Made by a program: the position numbers and the translations under genes. From contig CBFHJL010000010.1 of NCBI GenBank assembly GCA_965656195.1, positions 1 to 42,639 of the forward strand: a DNA stretch of 42,639 nt, written 5' to 3'. Shown here piece by piece: positions 23,222 to 31,716 of the stretch. Origin of the DNA: Brumimicrobium sp965656195. Lineage in GTDB: Bacteria; Bacteroidota; Bacteroidia; Flavobacteriales_D; Crocinitomicaceae. Each line of letters opens with the position of its first letter. Position 1 is the stretch's first letter. Under the pieces are notes generated by a model. That model ran no database searches and was not told where the DNA came from. It saw nothing but the letters and a program-made list of their open reading frames with translations.

Positions 23222-25972
23222 ATGAAAAGATTATTATCCTTTATACTTACATCAATTGTAGGTTTATATTCATTTGGACAGATCAACATCACGGATGCTG
23301 ATTTTGATCAAATAAACCCTATAGTTTGTGCCAATTACGTAGATGGAGCAACTATCAACTTTTTTGATGATGGTGGAGCCGGTGGAGACTATTCTGCCGG
23401 GTTTAATGACACCATTACTATTTGTCCTGACTTACCTAATGGCCCCAAAGTAACTGCTGCTTTTGGAATTAATACAGGTTTCACATGGGATGTTGACGGT
23501 TCTGACACGTTATACGTTTATGACGGACCAAATACAAGTTCGCCCCTACTAGGAGTTCACAACTCTAGTACGGACCCAAATGGCTTTAATCATACTTCAT
23601 CATTTGAAAATAACCCTTCGGGTTGCTTGACATTTGTTTTTATCTCAGATGGAGCCACTCAAGGAACAGGTTGGGGAGCAAATATTACTTGTTCTAACCC
23701 CGCTCAACCAATTGGACCAGGAATAGAAGCTTTTGTTAATGGCGTAGGCGGAGACGCACTGAATCCAGCAGATACCGGATACGTTGATATATGTCCTGGT
23801 GATTCAGTTTTACTCGTTGCAACACCTGACCTATTATACTCTTTCGAAAATAATGGTTACGGTTATTCTCAAAATGTCGAAGATTTAACGTTCGAATGGG
23901 AGTTCAGTGATGGTACATTAGGCCCCAATAATGATAGTGTTTGGTTCGCACCTAACGCTCAAAATGGATATTTCGTTAATCTCTTAATCACTGATGATTT
24001 TCCACAAACTGTATTTACTTTCTGTAAAATAAGAGTAAGTCAAACACCTATCTTTGATGGAACCGGACCACTAGAAGACACCGTTTGCTTCAATCAGGAA
24101 ACGACTGTTCTTGGGGGTGTCAATTCAACGGATACGGTGGGTGTTGAATTTCCTCCAGGTAGTTTTGAAGTTGGGGGATCTTTTGCTGGATTACTTCCTC
24201 TTCCCGATGGGTCTGGTATTAACTATTCTACCTTAATCTCTATGGGAGGGTTCCCTCCAGGCTCTACTTTTTCAGATGTTTCAGACCTGCAAGAGATTTG
24301 CGTTACAATGGAGCATAGTTATTTAGGTGATCTCGAAATGTGGTTAGAATGTCCAGATGGAACCACTGTAACTCTTTTCAACGCAAATACTGGTGGTCAG
24401 ATTCCTGGTGGTTTTGGTGGTGGTGGTACTTATCTAGGTGAACCAATTGATGGAAATACAGGGAATCCTGGTAATGGTTACGAATACTGCTTTTCATCGG
24501 TAAATAATACTTGGGGAGACTTTCCAACAGAATTTGGTAACAATAACACTGTTACTCTTACAAGTCCTCCTGCTCCTTCAGCAGGAAATACTATGAACCC
24601 TAATGGAGTATACCTCCCTGAACAAACTTTCAATGACTTGGTTGGTTGTCCTTTAAATGGTGACTGGACATTAAACATACGTGACAACCTAGGTATTGAT
24701 GATGGGTTCATTTTTGAATGGGGACTGTACTTTGATGCTTCATTATTCCCAAATAATGAATCTTATCAAAACTCAATTGTCGATACATATTGGTCTCCTG
24801 AACCTAGCATCACTTCAGGGTTAAATGGAGACACTTCCATTACTGTGAATCCTTCAGCACCTGGTGACTACACTTACACATTTAATGTTGAAGATGACTT
24901 TGGATGCTTTTATGATACAACCGTTACACTTCATGTTTTAGATACAATAGCGATTGTTAATTCTCTTGACACAACTGTTTTCTGTGCAACGGATAGTGTT
25001 CCATTATGGACAACGGCTTCTGGTCTTGATCCTTTCACTTACACATGGCAAGATGCACAAACCGGAGATACAGCATATTATGATGTTAGTACAAATGGAG
25101 TATACGAATACATTGTTACCATTTCTGATGCATGTGGTGTAGAAACTATTGATACAGCTCGGATAACCATGGATCAAACCTTAATAATTGATTCATTAAC
25201 TCAGTTCCCTGCAGATTGTGGGGTTCCAAATGGTGCTGTCGTGGGATACGGCGACCCTAATGGTTACACGGGTACACCAGACTTCCAATGGTCAGGTCCA
25301 GGTCAACCTGCTTCCGATTCTATAAATGCTAGTGTTTGGCAGAACCTTGGTTCAGGCTGGTATTATTTTACAATAGAGGATGATGTATGTTTTGTTGAGG
25401 ACAGTATATTTTTAGAGCAAGATCCTCCACCAATTGCTTCATTTAATGCGACACCTAGTTCTGGAGAGGTTCCACTGGATGTTACTTTTCAAAACACTTC
25501 TGACCCGGCGACAACATATGATTGGGACTTTGGCAATGGTCAAACAAATTCTGTAAATAATATGGATGACCAGTATTCAACTTACACTGAAGAGGGGATA
25601 TATACTGTTACGTTAACAATTACGGATGGTAACTGTACTGATCAAGCAACTCAGATCATTAATGCAGAGTTGATTCTACCGCTTATCTATGATTTGCCAA
25701 ACGTATTTACTCCGAATGATGATGGATCGAACGATAACTTTACTATCAACGCAGAAAATGCCGAGACATTAGAAATAGTTATCTTAAATAGATGGGGTAA
25801 TGTTGTTTTCGAAAGTAGCGATGTTGACTTCGAATGGAATGGTACAATCCAAAATAATGGAGCTGAGTGCGTAGATGGAACATACTTCTACAAGTTCAAT
25901 ATTACAGGCGAAGGTACTCAGGAAGCTGAAGAGCATGGATTTGTTCAACTCGTAAGAGATACAGATAAGTAA
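23222..25972 (+). CDS. T9SS type-B secreted multidomain protein (CUB-, P- and PKD-like domains)
   Basis: 916 residues with a signal peptide (about 1-20). In order: a CUB-like domain (about 30-160; 'DTLYVYDGPNTSSPLLG'), a PKD/Ig-like region (about 185-280), a proprotein-convertase P-like domain (about 295-510; 'ICVTMEHSYLGDLEMWLECP' and 'CPLNGDWTLNIRDNLGID'), further Ig-like repeats, a PKD domain (about 739-815; 'TYDWDFGNG') and the CHU_C type-B sorting domain (about 825-916; 'NVFTPNDDGSNDNF', 'VILNRWGNVVFES', 'WNGTIQNNG'). No protease catalytic domain is present, so the P-like domain acts as a binding or structural module here. It should be exported by the T9SS to the surface; ligand unknown. 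It is followed by a terminator. Confidence 0.92.
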   Translation: MKRLLSFILTSIVGLYSFGQINITDADFDQINPIVCANYVDGATINFFDDGGAGGDYSAGFNDTITICPDLPNGPKVTAAFGINTGFTWDVDGSDTLYVYDGPNTSSPLLGVHNSSTDPNGFNHTSSFENNPSGCLTFVFISDGATQGTGWGANITCSNPAQPIGPGIEAFVNGVGGDALNPADTGYVDICPGDSVLLVATPDLLYSFENNGYGYSQNVEDLTFEWEFSDGTLGPNNDSVWFAPNAQNGYFVNLLITDDFPQTVFTFCKIRVSQTPIFDGTGPLEDTVCFNQETTVLGGVNSTDTVGVEFPPGSFEVGGSFAGLLPLPDGSGINYSTLISMGGFPPGSTFSDVSDLQEICVTMEHSYLGDLEMWLECPDGTTVTLFNANTGGQIPGGFGGGGTYLGEPIDGNTGNPGNGYEYCFSSVNNTWGDFPTEFGNNNTVTLTSPPAPSAGNTMNPNGVYLPEQTFNDLVGCPLNGDWTLNIRDNLGIDDGFIFEWGLYFDASLFPNNESYQNSIVDTYWSPEPSITSGLNGDTSITVNPSAPGDYTYTFNVEDDFGCFYDTTVTLHVLDTIAIVNSLDTTVFCATDSVPLWTTASGLDPFTYTWQDAQTGDTAYYDVSTNGVYEYIVTISDACGVETIDTARITMDQTLIIDSLTQFPADCGVPNGAVVGYGDPNGYTGTPDFQWSGPGQPASDSINASVWQNLGSGWYYFTIEDDVCFVEDSIFLEQDPPPIASFNATPSSGEVPLDVTFQNTSDPATTYDWDFGNGQTNSVNNMDDQYSTYTEEGIYTVTLTITDGNCTDQATQIINAELILPLIYDLPNVFTPNDDGSNDNFTINAENAETLEIVILNRWGNVVFESSDVDFEWNGTIQNNGAECVDGTYFYKFNITGEGTQEAEEHGFVQLVRDTDK

Positions 25973-25992
25973 GACATAAAATAATAAACGAT

Positions 25993-26022
25993 AAAGGCTG
26001 TCTCAATGGGGCGGCCTTTTTT
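25993..26022 (+). terminator. Rho-independent terminator
   Basis: AAAGGCTG (25993-26000) pairs with CGGCCTTT (26012-26019), with one G-U pair, and runs into six T. It lies 20 nt after the stop of the type-B protein gene. Confidence 0.8.
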
Positions 26023-26380
26023 GTTTTTATAGGTTTATTGAGAATTTTGATTGTGGCTACTGCGCATTATATAGATGGGGTATGATTGAACAGTGTGGTG
26101 CTATTCCAATGAACAATTTTCACTATTAAGAATCTAAAGATGAACTTATACAATCGGAAAGTTCAAAAAGGAAATGATGACACAACAATACAAATAAAAG
26201 TGTTGGGATACCTAGCGAGATATCTTTGATTTACATATGAAACACGATTGCAAACACCTGTTTTAATGGTTTAGCTAGAAGGGTGGCCGTACAGCTGCGA
26301 TTCCTTAATAGACAACGATCTATCGACAACGCTAAATACAGTCGTTAATAACAAGCTATTGAAAGATAAACGTAAATATA
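26023..26380. other. 358-bp intergenic stretch with no recognised gene
   Basis: No reading frame of plausible length, tRNA, transposon end or strong hairpin is seen. One exact TAnnTTTG element on the plus strand (TATCTTTG, 26221-26228) has TTG 15 nt upstream, slightly too close for a normal -33. It would drive a short transcript towards the convergent permease gene. It might mark an unannotated RNA, but nothing else supports one. Confidence 0.5.
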
Positions 26381-27418
26381 TTAAGACATTATTCTAGCAT
26401 ATACTGCGCTTCCCGGAAACTGCTCCATAATCTTCTTAACTAATGCTGTTATAGGGATAGATAAGATAAGGCCCGGTATTCCCCAAACAAAGCCCCAAAG
26501 AGCTAACATGAATAAAACGGTAACCGTGTTTATAGAGAATGATTTACCCATTAATATTGGCTCTAATATTCCACCAAACAAAACTTGAACACCTGTAATA
26601 ATGATTATAAAAAAGGCCAAATTTCCAGTTAAATTAAGCTCAACCAATGCAAAAGCGGTTAGCACTACTACTGAAATTACAGAGCCTATCATTTGTACAA
26701 AATTAATTAAGAAAGCAAATAAACCCCAGAATATAGGGAAACTCACATCAAAGGCATAACAAGCCAAGGAGAAACCAATACCAGTGAATAAACTCAATAA
26801 AAACTTAACCACAATAAACTTAAAAATATCCTTTTCTATTTGCCTGAAAGTCTTGACCGAAGCAAACCGCTGTTTAAATATTAGTAACTCCATTACTTTT
26901 TGAATATTCATTGAACCAGCAAGTAAAAGAATGGTAAAAAAGATAGTCATCAATAACATACTCACAAAACGTCTTGCGAAATTTAAGCCGCTACCAACGT
27001 TTCCGAATAGGTTTTCACTTACTTTATCGTTATTCAAAAACGCCTTTAATTCAGTCTCCCCTGCTTTTGGTTCAATACCCATGAACTCGACTACTGGTGA
27101 AATAACATCATTCAGTCGTTTGTCAAATTTTTGATAAAAATCATCATTGGCATTGGCAATTTCCTGCCCAGAAAGTTGAACCACCTCATAAGCACCTTTC
27201 AATCCTGCAGATATAATGATGATTACCAAGATTATGCCCACAAAATTTGGGACTCCTTTTTTCATGAGCCACCTCATCATAGGCATAAAGACAAGTGCAG
27301 CAAAAAGAGCAAAAACAAAAGGAATGAATATCATAGAAAGGACATTCAATAAGTACAGAATAAATGGTACTATAAGTATTAAAAGCAGTTTTCGTATAGC
27401 CAATAATTCATCTCTCAT
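26381..27418 (-). CDS. AI-2E family (PerM/YdiK-type) transporter
   Basis: 345 residues from the ATG at 27416-27418; the frame continues upstream only to a TTG, while this ATG follows AGGAATT and fits the family's N-terminus. Paired helices at the start (about 8-50) are followed by a soluble region (about 75-150) and four or more further helices, with 'GGILEPILMGKSFSINTVTVL' and 'ALWGFVWGIPGLILSIPITA', the conserved C-terminal signature of the AI-2E/PerM family. Members export or antiport small solutes; despite the name, few handle autoinducer-2 and the substrate here cannot be told. It is monocistronic and divergent from a glycosyltransferase gene. Confidence 0.92.
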   Translation of the reverse strand: MRDELLAIRKLLLILIVPFILYLLNVLSMIFIPFVFALFAALVFMPMMRWLMKKGVPNFVGIILVIIIISAGLKGAYEVVQLSGQEIANANDDFYQKFDKRLNDVISPVVEFMGIEPKAGETELKAFLNNDKVSENLFGNVGSGLNFARRFVSMLLMTIFFTILLLAGSMNIQKVMELLIFKQRFASVKTFRQIEKDIFKFIVVKFLLSLFTGIGFSLACYAFDVSFPIFWGLFAFLINFVQMIGSVISVVVLTAFALVELNLTGNLAFFIIIITGVQVLFGGILEPILMGKSFSINTVTVLFMLALWGFVWGIPGLILSIPITALVKKIMEQFPGSAVYARIMS

Positions 27419-27566
27419 AATTCCTATTTTAGGGATACCAATATTAAGAAATAAATACAAAACCTCAGTGTGTTTTTACTTGAGTAACGCAAATAATTAA
27501 AAAATTCACGAGAAATCGAACATCTAATATTGTATATTGTCACTCAATCAGGGAGAAAAAATAAAT

Positions 27567-28784
27567 TTGAAAGTACTATATATCTCATATGATGGAATGA
27601 CTGATAGCCTAGGGCAATCTCAAGTTTTACCCTATCTACAAAAGCTATCAAAAAGGGGATGTGAGTTTCATATCATCAGTCTTGAAAAAGAGCATAACTT
27701 TCAAGAGAATAAAGATGAGATTAGAAACCTTTGCGACAAATACTCCATCACTTGGCATCCAGTACCATATGCCTCTAAAGTCCCTGTTTTATCAGCATTC
27801 AGAAATTATAAAGTGCTAAAAAGCAAAGCAATATCCCTCCAAAAAGAAGTTAGTTTTGACATTGCTCATTGCAGAAGTGATATTCCAGGAATGATTGGAC
27901 TACACCTTCAAAAAAGGTGGGGTATAAAATTTATCTTTGATATGAGGGGGTTCTGGGCAGATGAAAGAGTCGAAGGAGGTATTTGGAACAAAACAAACCC
28001 TGTATTTAATATTCTATATCATTACTTTAAGAAAGTAGAAACTAAGCTTTTTAAAGAAGCAAATGCCATCGTCTCCCTTACCGAAAAAGGTAAAGAGATC
28101 ATTAGTCAAATGCCTACTTTAAAGGGGGCAAACCTCGAAATTACAGTTATTCCATGTTGTGTTGATCTTGATTCGTTTTCCAAAGAGCGTATCGATTTAG
28201 CAAAACATAAAGCTTTACGCTCAACACTAAAAATAAATGAAAAATCTACTATAATTGGGTATCTAGGATCCATCGGAACCTGGTACATGCTGGAGGAAAT
28301 GGTGATGTTTTACGCTGAAATAAGAAAAAACCTAGAGCAACCAGTTTTCTTTTTTTTATCTGGAGAAAGCGAAGAGAATATCATGCGTGTTGCTGCAAAA
28401 TATAATATCCCAAAAAGTGAAGTTATCGTTAAAAAATCAAGGCACTCTGATGTTCCTCTTTACGCTTCTCTTTTTGACTATGCTATTTTCTTTATTCGAC
28501 CGACCTTCTCAAAAAGCGCTTCTTCTCCAACTAAACAGGGTGAATTAATGGCTTTGCAAATCCCAATAATATGCAATTCGGGGGTTGGTGATACTGATGA
28601 GATAATCAATCGTTACCAAGCTGGAGAAGTGATTGATGAACTTAGTGAACTTTCCTTTTCTCAAATCAACCTGGACAAAATAAAGTTTGATCCAAAAACA
28701 GCCCGGCAAGGAGCTGAAGAATGGTTCAGTCTTGAAAAAGGCTCTGAAAGATACTTTAAAATATACCAGCGTATTCTTAAATAA
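27567..28784 (+). CDS. GT4-type glycosyltransferase with a TTG start
   Basis: 405 residues from the TTG at 27567, chosen because translation then begins (M)KVLYISYDGMTDSLGQSQVLPYL, the usual start of this family; there is no ATG before the one inside that motif, and a second TTG lies at 27537. The N-terminal donor/acceptor domain contains 'DIAHCRSDIPGMIGL' and 'FIFDMRGFWADERVEGG'. The C-terminal GT-B domain has 'IIGYLGSIGTWYMLEEM' and 'SASSPTKQGELMALQIPIIC', the nucleotide-sugar-binding region. It probably adds a sugar to a cell-surface glycan. It is isolated from other glycan genes and ends 7 nt from the convergent M42 peptidase gene. Confidence 0.88.
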   Translation: MKVLYISYDGMTDSLGQSQVLPYLQKLSKRGCEFHIISLEKEHNFQENKDEIRNLCDKYSITWHPVPYASKVPVLSAFRNYKVLKSKAISLQKEVSFDIAHCRSDIPGMIGLHLQKRWGIKFIFDMRGFWADERVEGGIWNKTNPVFNILYHYFKKVETKLFKEANAIVSLTEKGKEIISQMPTLKGANLEITVIPCCVDLDSFSKERIDLAKHKALRSTLKINEKSTIIGYLGSIGTWYMLEEMVMFYAEIRKNLEQPVFFFLSGESEENIMRVAAKYNIPKSEVIVKKSRHSDVPLYASLFDYAIFFIRPTFSKSASSPTKQGELMALQIPIICNSGVGDTDEIINRYQAGEVIDELSELSFSQINLDKIKFDPKTARQGAEEWFSLEKGSERYFKIYQRILK

Positions 28785-28791
28785 AGTCCCT

Positions 28792-29844
28792 CTATTTAAG
28801 GCTCCAGTCGTACTTATCAATATCAGAAACACAAGCCGTCAGAAGATCTATACTCGACTGTATGTCATTCTGATTTGCCATTTCAATAACTTGATGCAAA
28901 TGTCTTGTTGGGATTGAAACTGCACCTGCAATTGAACCTCCTTCTGTCATTCTTTGTATACCAGCAGTGTCTGTTCCTCCAGCAGTCAAAATCTCTGGTT
29001 GCCATTTGATCTTATGGTTATCAGCGGTTTGTTTCATGTATTCAACCATGCGATAATCACAAATTGTAGAGGCATCCATGATTTTAATCGCCGCTCCTTC
29101 TCCTAAAGAAGTTATTTTTTCGTGCGCTGCTGCTCCTGGAAGATCATAAGCGATTGTTGTATCCAATCCAAAACCGAAATCTGGATTAATTCTCAATGCT
29201 GAGACATTTGCACCTCTAATTCCAACCTCTTCCTGAACAGTAAACACCCCATAAATATCATAAGGCACTTCTTTGTCTTTTAAAATTCTAAGCGTTTCAA
29301 GGAGTATAAATACCGCAAGTCTATTGTCAAGAGATTTACTGTTTACACATTCTCCCATTGTAATGAAAGATCGCTCTCTAGTTATAGGGTCTCCAACTTT
29401 TATAAGCTTATCAACTTCTTCCTTGGGCAAACCAGTATCAATAAAGAAATCTTTTGTCTTTGGGTTTTTATTGCGCTCCTCTGGAGTCATCACATGAATC
29501 GGCTTTGCTGCCATTACTCCAATCACATCTTCCTTACCATGTATTAAAACACGTTGAGCAGTTAAGGTTTTTGGGTCAAACCCTCCTAGTGTGTGAAAGC
29601 GAATGAAACCATTATCATCAATATGAGTTACAATAAACCCTATTTCGTCCATATGCGCACCAATCATGACCTTTTTATCGGCATTACCCTTCTTTATAGC
29701 GTATATATTGCCCATGTTATCCGTTTGAACCTCATCAACATAAGGTGTAACCTTATCGATTATTAATGCTCTAATCTTTTGCTCGTACCCCGGTGCTCCC
29801 GGAGACTGACATACGTCTTCTAATAATTGTAAATCAATTGCCAT
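28792..29844 (-). CDS. M42 family metallo-aminopeptidase
   Basis: 350 residues, standard length. The dinuclear metal site is intact: 'IGAHMDEIGF' (H64, D66), 'KSLDNRLA' (D173), 'TVQEEVGIRGA' (E205, E206), 'GLDTTIAYDLPG' (D228) and 'PTRHLHQVIE' (H317). M42 enzymes are cytosolic, oligomeric (often tetrahedral TET) aminopeptidases that trim peptides after proteasome or protease action; some are annotated as endoglucanases, a historical mislabel. It is 6 nt downstream of pdxA and probably co-transcribed with it. Specificity (glutamyl, leucyl or other) is not predictable here. Confidence 0.94.
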   Translation of the reverse strand: MAIDLQLLEDVCQSPGAPGYEQKIRALIIDKVTPYVDEVQTDNMGNIYAIKKGNADKKVMIGAHMDEIGFIVTHIDDNGFIRFHTLGGFDPKTLTAQRVLIHGKEDVIGVMAAKPIHVMTPEERNKNPKTKDFFIDTGLPKEEVDKLIKVGDPITRERSFITMGECVNSKSLDNRLAVFILLETLRILKDKEVPYDIYGVFTVQEEVGIRGANVSALRINPDFGFGLDTTIAYDLPGAAAHEKITSLGEGAAIKIMDASTICDYRMVEYMKQTADNHKIKWQPEILTAGGTDTAGIQRMTEGGSIAGAVSIPTRHLHQVIEMANQNDIQSSIDLLTACVSDIDKYDWSLK

Positions 29845-29850
29845 TTCTTA

Positions 29851-30954
29851 TTATCGTTTGTTCGGTTGTCTTCTTTCTTTCTTCTCACTTACAGGCAATG
29901 CATTTTCATTCATTTCCTTGACTTCCTTTCTTGTGCGGAAAATATCCATTGCTAAATAAATAGCACTTCTCATAGACTGTTCATGCGCCTCACCCTTACC
30001 TGCTATATCAAATGCAGTTCCATGATCTGGAGATGTTCGAACTATTGGTAATCCTGCAGTAAAGTTAACGCCATCGTCAAATGCTATTGATTTAAACCCT
30101 GTTAAGCCTTGATCGTGATACATAGATAAAACCCCATCAAATTGAGCGTATTGACGGCTCCCGAAAAAGCCATCAGCTGGATATGGACCAAAAGCTAAAA
30201 CACCCGATTCTTTTGCTTGATTTATAGCTGGATTAATCACTTCGGACTCTTCGCTGCCCATCTTACCCTTTTCTCCAGCATGAGGATTCAACCCGAGTAC
30301 TGCAATTCTAGGTCGTACAAGTCCAAAATCTTTCTTTAAACTACTTTCAAACTCTTTTAACTTTGATAATATTTTTTCTGTTGTAACCTCTTCAACGACT
30401 TGTTTTAGACTAATATGAGAAGTTACAAGAGCTACTCTCAAATTATTCGAAACCATCATCATTAATGCTTCGCTTTTACCCGATAAGTCGGCTAAATATT
30501 CAGTGTGGCCAGGAAACTTAAACCCTGCCATTTGTATTGTTTCTTTTGAAATTGGTGCTGTAACAAGTACATCTATCTTTCCAGCGGCAAGATCCTTAGT
30601 GGCCTTATCCAAAGACAAAAAGGCATACTTACCCCCTATTTCGCTAGCTTCCCCTAAATTCATATCGACAACCTCTTGCCAACAAGCTACAATGTTTACC
30701 TTTCGATGCTGTGATTCTGAGGCATCCTGAATACGATGGTAGTTAAATAGTTCATCATTAATCGCCTTTTTATGGTAAGACATTGTCTTTGTAGAGCCAT
30801 AAATAATCGGTGTACATTCAACTAGTATTTCTTTATTATTCAAGGCCTTTATAATCACTTCTGGGCCGATTCCATTCAAGTCTCCAGTTGTGATACCAAC
30901 TCTAATGGGATCTCTGCTTGTTTTCAACGTTTCTTTGCTTCGCTTCTTATCCAT
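29851..30954 (-). CDS. pdxA: 4-hydroxythreonine-4-phosphate dehydrogenase PdxA
   Basis: 367 residues. 'VGITTGDLNGIGPEVIIKAL' is the family start. Metal-binding histidines occur in 'FPGHTEYLA', 'SMYHDQGLTGFKS' and 'TSPDHGTAFDIAG'. The enzyme oxidises 4-phosphohydroxy-L-threonine with NAD+ in the DXP-dependent pyridoxal phosphate pathway, working with PdxJ, which is not in the window. The last ~30 residues (charged, ending 'ERRQPNKR') extend beyond the usual C-terminus and look disordered. It lies just upstream of, and probably in an operon with, the M42 aminopeptidase gene. Confidence 0.95.
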   Translation of the reverse strand: MDKKRSKETLKTSRDPIRVGITTGDLNGIGPEVIIKALNNKEILVECTPIIYGSTKTMSYHKKAINDELFNYHRIQDASESQHRKVNIVACWQEVVDMNLGEASEIGGKYAFLSLDKATKDLAAGKIDVLVTAPISKETIQMAGFKFPGHTEYLADLSGKSEALMMMVSNNLRVALVTSHISLKQVVEEVTTEKILSKLKEFESSLKKDFGLVRPRIAVLGLNPHAGEKGKMGSEESEVINPAINQAKESGVLAFGPYPADGFFGSRQYAQFDGVLSMYHDQGLTGFKSIAFDDGVNFTAGLPIVRTSPDHGTAFDIAGKGEAHEQSMRSAIYLAMDIFRTRKEVKEMNENALPVSEKKERRQPNKR

Positions 30955-31069
30955 AGTTTCACTTGTCTTTTTTGAGTGGTCTTACCACACACAAAAATAA
31001 CAATAGTTTATGGATTCAGTTTAGGGGGAAAATTAAAACACAAGGAAAAGATATAAAGTTCATGGAAAG

Positions 31070-31093
31070 AAAAAAGACTCGCTTTCACGAGTC
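31070..31093 (-). terminator. Rho-independent terminator, minus strand
   Basis: GACTCG (31088-31093 as read on minus) pairs with CGAGTC (31076-31081) around a 6-nt TGAAAG loop and is followed on the minus strand by six T (31070-31075). Confidence 0.8.
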
Positions 31094-31165
31094 TCAAATC
31101 TCATTATCAACTTTTCGTAACTTTGGACATTTTGAAAAAATTGATAACGTTATTGCGCTATTTAT
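31070..31165 (-). ncRNA. Candidate ~95-nt small RNA of unknown function
   Basis: On the minus strand an exact -7 element (TATATTTG) is followed, within the expected initiation distance, by about 70 nt able to form a long hairpin. CGTTATCAA (31141-31149) pairs with TTGATAATG (31102-31110) over nine pairs including one G-U, with an inner TTTTC/GAAAA helix. A terminator hairpin and T-run follow immediately. No reading frame of useful length lies in it. The same sequence could instead be a long 3' untranslated region of the rhodanese gene, whose stop codon is 295 nt upstream. It does not match tmRNA, SRP RNA or 6S RNA as far as I can tell. The end at 31165 is approximate. Confidence 0.45.
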
Positions 31166-31170
31166 AAATG

Positions 31171-31178
31171 CAAATATA
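31171..31178 (-). promoter_or_regulatory. Putative -7 element of the candidate small RNA
   Basis: TATATTTG on the minus strand is an exact TAnnTTTG and predicts initiation near 31164-31166. No clear -33 element is present. Confidence 0.45.
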
Positions 31179-31387
31179 AAGAAAGATGTTTGTTTATTAA
31201 AAAAAACAGCGCTAAAAAGAACTTTTGTATAGGCTATAAGTCTTAAACAATAAATGACTAAAACTCAATAAAAACAATTGTTCTGGTTCAATAATATACT
31301 TTTAGCTTTCCAATATTTTTTCAACTATTTTACAAGTCGATTAGAAATTAAACTAATTTTTTTTATGAGCAGACAACCATTTTAAAA

Positions 31388-31645
31388 TTAACCTACTTCT
31401 TGAAGTCTGTAATTTAACTCCATCCATCCACCACCATTCTCACAATCGATCCCATTTGCCTTTAAAAAACTTGCAGCTTGTCCACTTCTATTCCCAGAAG
31501 CACAGCAAAGCACCAAATTTTTCATTGACTTGAACTCTTCCATTCTTGATGGTATTTCATTTAAAGGTATGTTCTTGCTACCTGCTATATGACCACCTTG
31601 AAACTCTCCATGTGATCTCACGTCTACAACTGTCTTATCATTCAT
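31388..31645 (-). CDS. Single-domain rhodanese-like protein
   Basis: 85 residues, short for a rhodanese but with the essential parts: 'VVDVRSHGEFQGGHIAGSKN' at the start and the active-site loop C48-ASGN-R53-S. C48 is the persulfide-forming cysteine; C47 beside it is an extra. 'ENGGGWMELNY' closes the fold. Such cytosolic domains carry sulfane sulfur between donors and acceptors (thiosulfate or persulfide) or act in sulfur relay; the partner is unknown. It has its own -7 element (31670-31677) and lies 71 nt after serS. There is no signal peptide. Confidence 0.92.
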   Translation of the reverse strand: MNDKTVVDVRSHGEFQGGHIAGSKNIPLNEIPSRMEEFKSMKNLVLCCASGNRSGQAASFLKANGIDCENGGGWMELNYRLQEVG

Positions 31646-31669
31646 AACTGCTTGTTTAATAATTTAAAA

Positions 31670-31677
31670 CAAATGTA
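31670..31677 (-). promoter_or_regulatory. Putative -7 promoter element for the rhodanese gene
   Basis: TACATTTG on the minus strand, an exact TAnnTTTG, 24 nt before the start codon. Confidence 0.5.
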
Positions 31678-31716
31678 TGGTCTTTAAATAAATGATACAG
31701 TGACTTTTGTGACAGA

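Larger units (their letters stand above)
30955..31387. other. Intergenic region holding a candidate small RNA
   Basis: 433 bp between pdxA and the rhodanese gene. Its middle carries a minus-strand promoter-like element, a structured segment and a terminator hairpin, annotated separately as a candidate RNA. The rest (30955-31069 and 31179-31387) is very AT-rich with no convincing gene; an 89-codon plus-strand frame with a TTG start was judged spurious. Confidence 0.6.

Noticed and set aside
30963..31232. 89-codon plus-strand reading frame with a TTG start
   Set aside because: Lys/Asn-rich, no family resemblance, crosses the minus-strand terminator hairpin and candidate RNA, and its only early start is TTG.
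31340..31364. AT-rich hairpin followed by eight T on the plus strand
   Set aside because: No plus-strand gene ends nearby, and hairpins of A/T only are frequent in this very AT-rich spacer.
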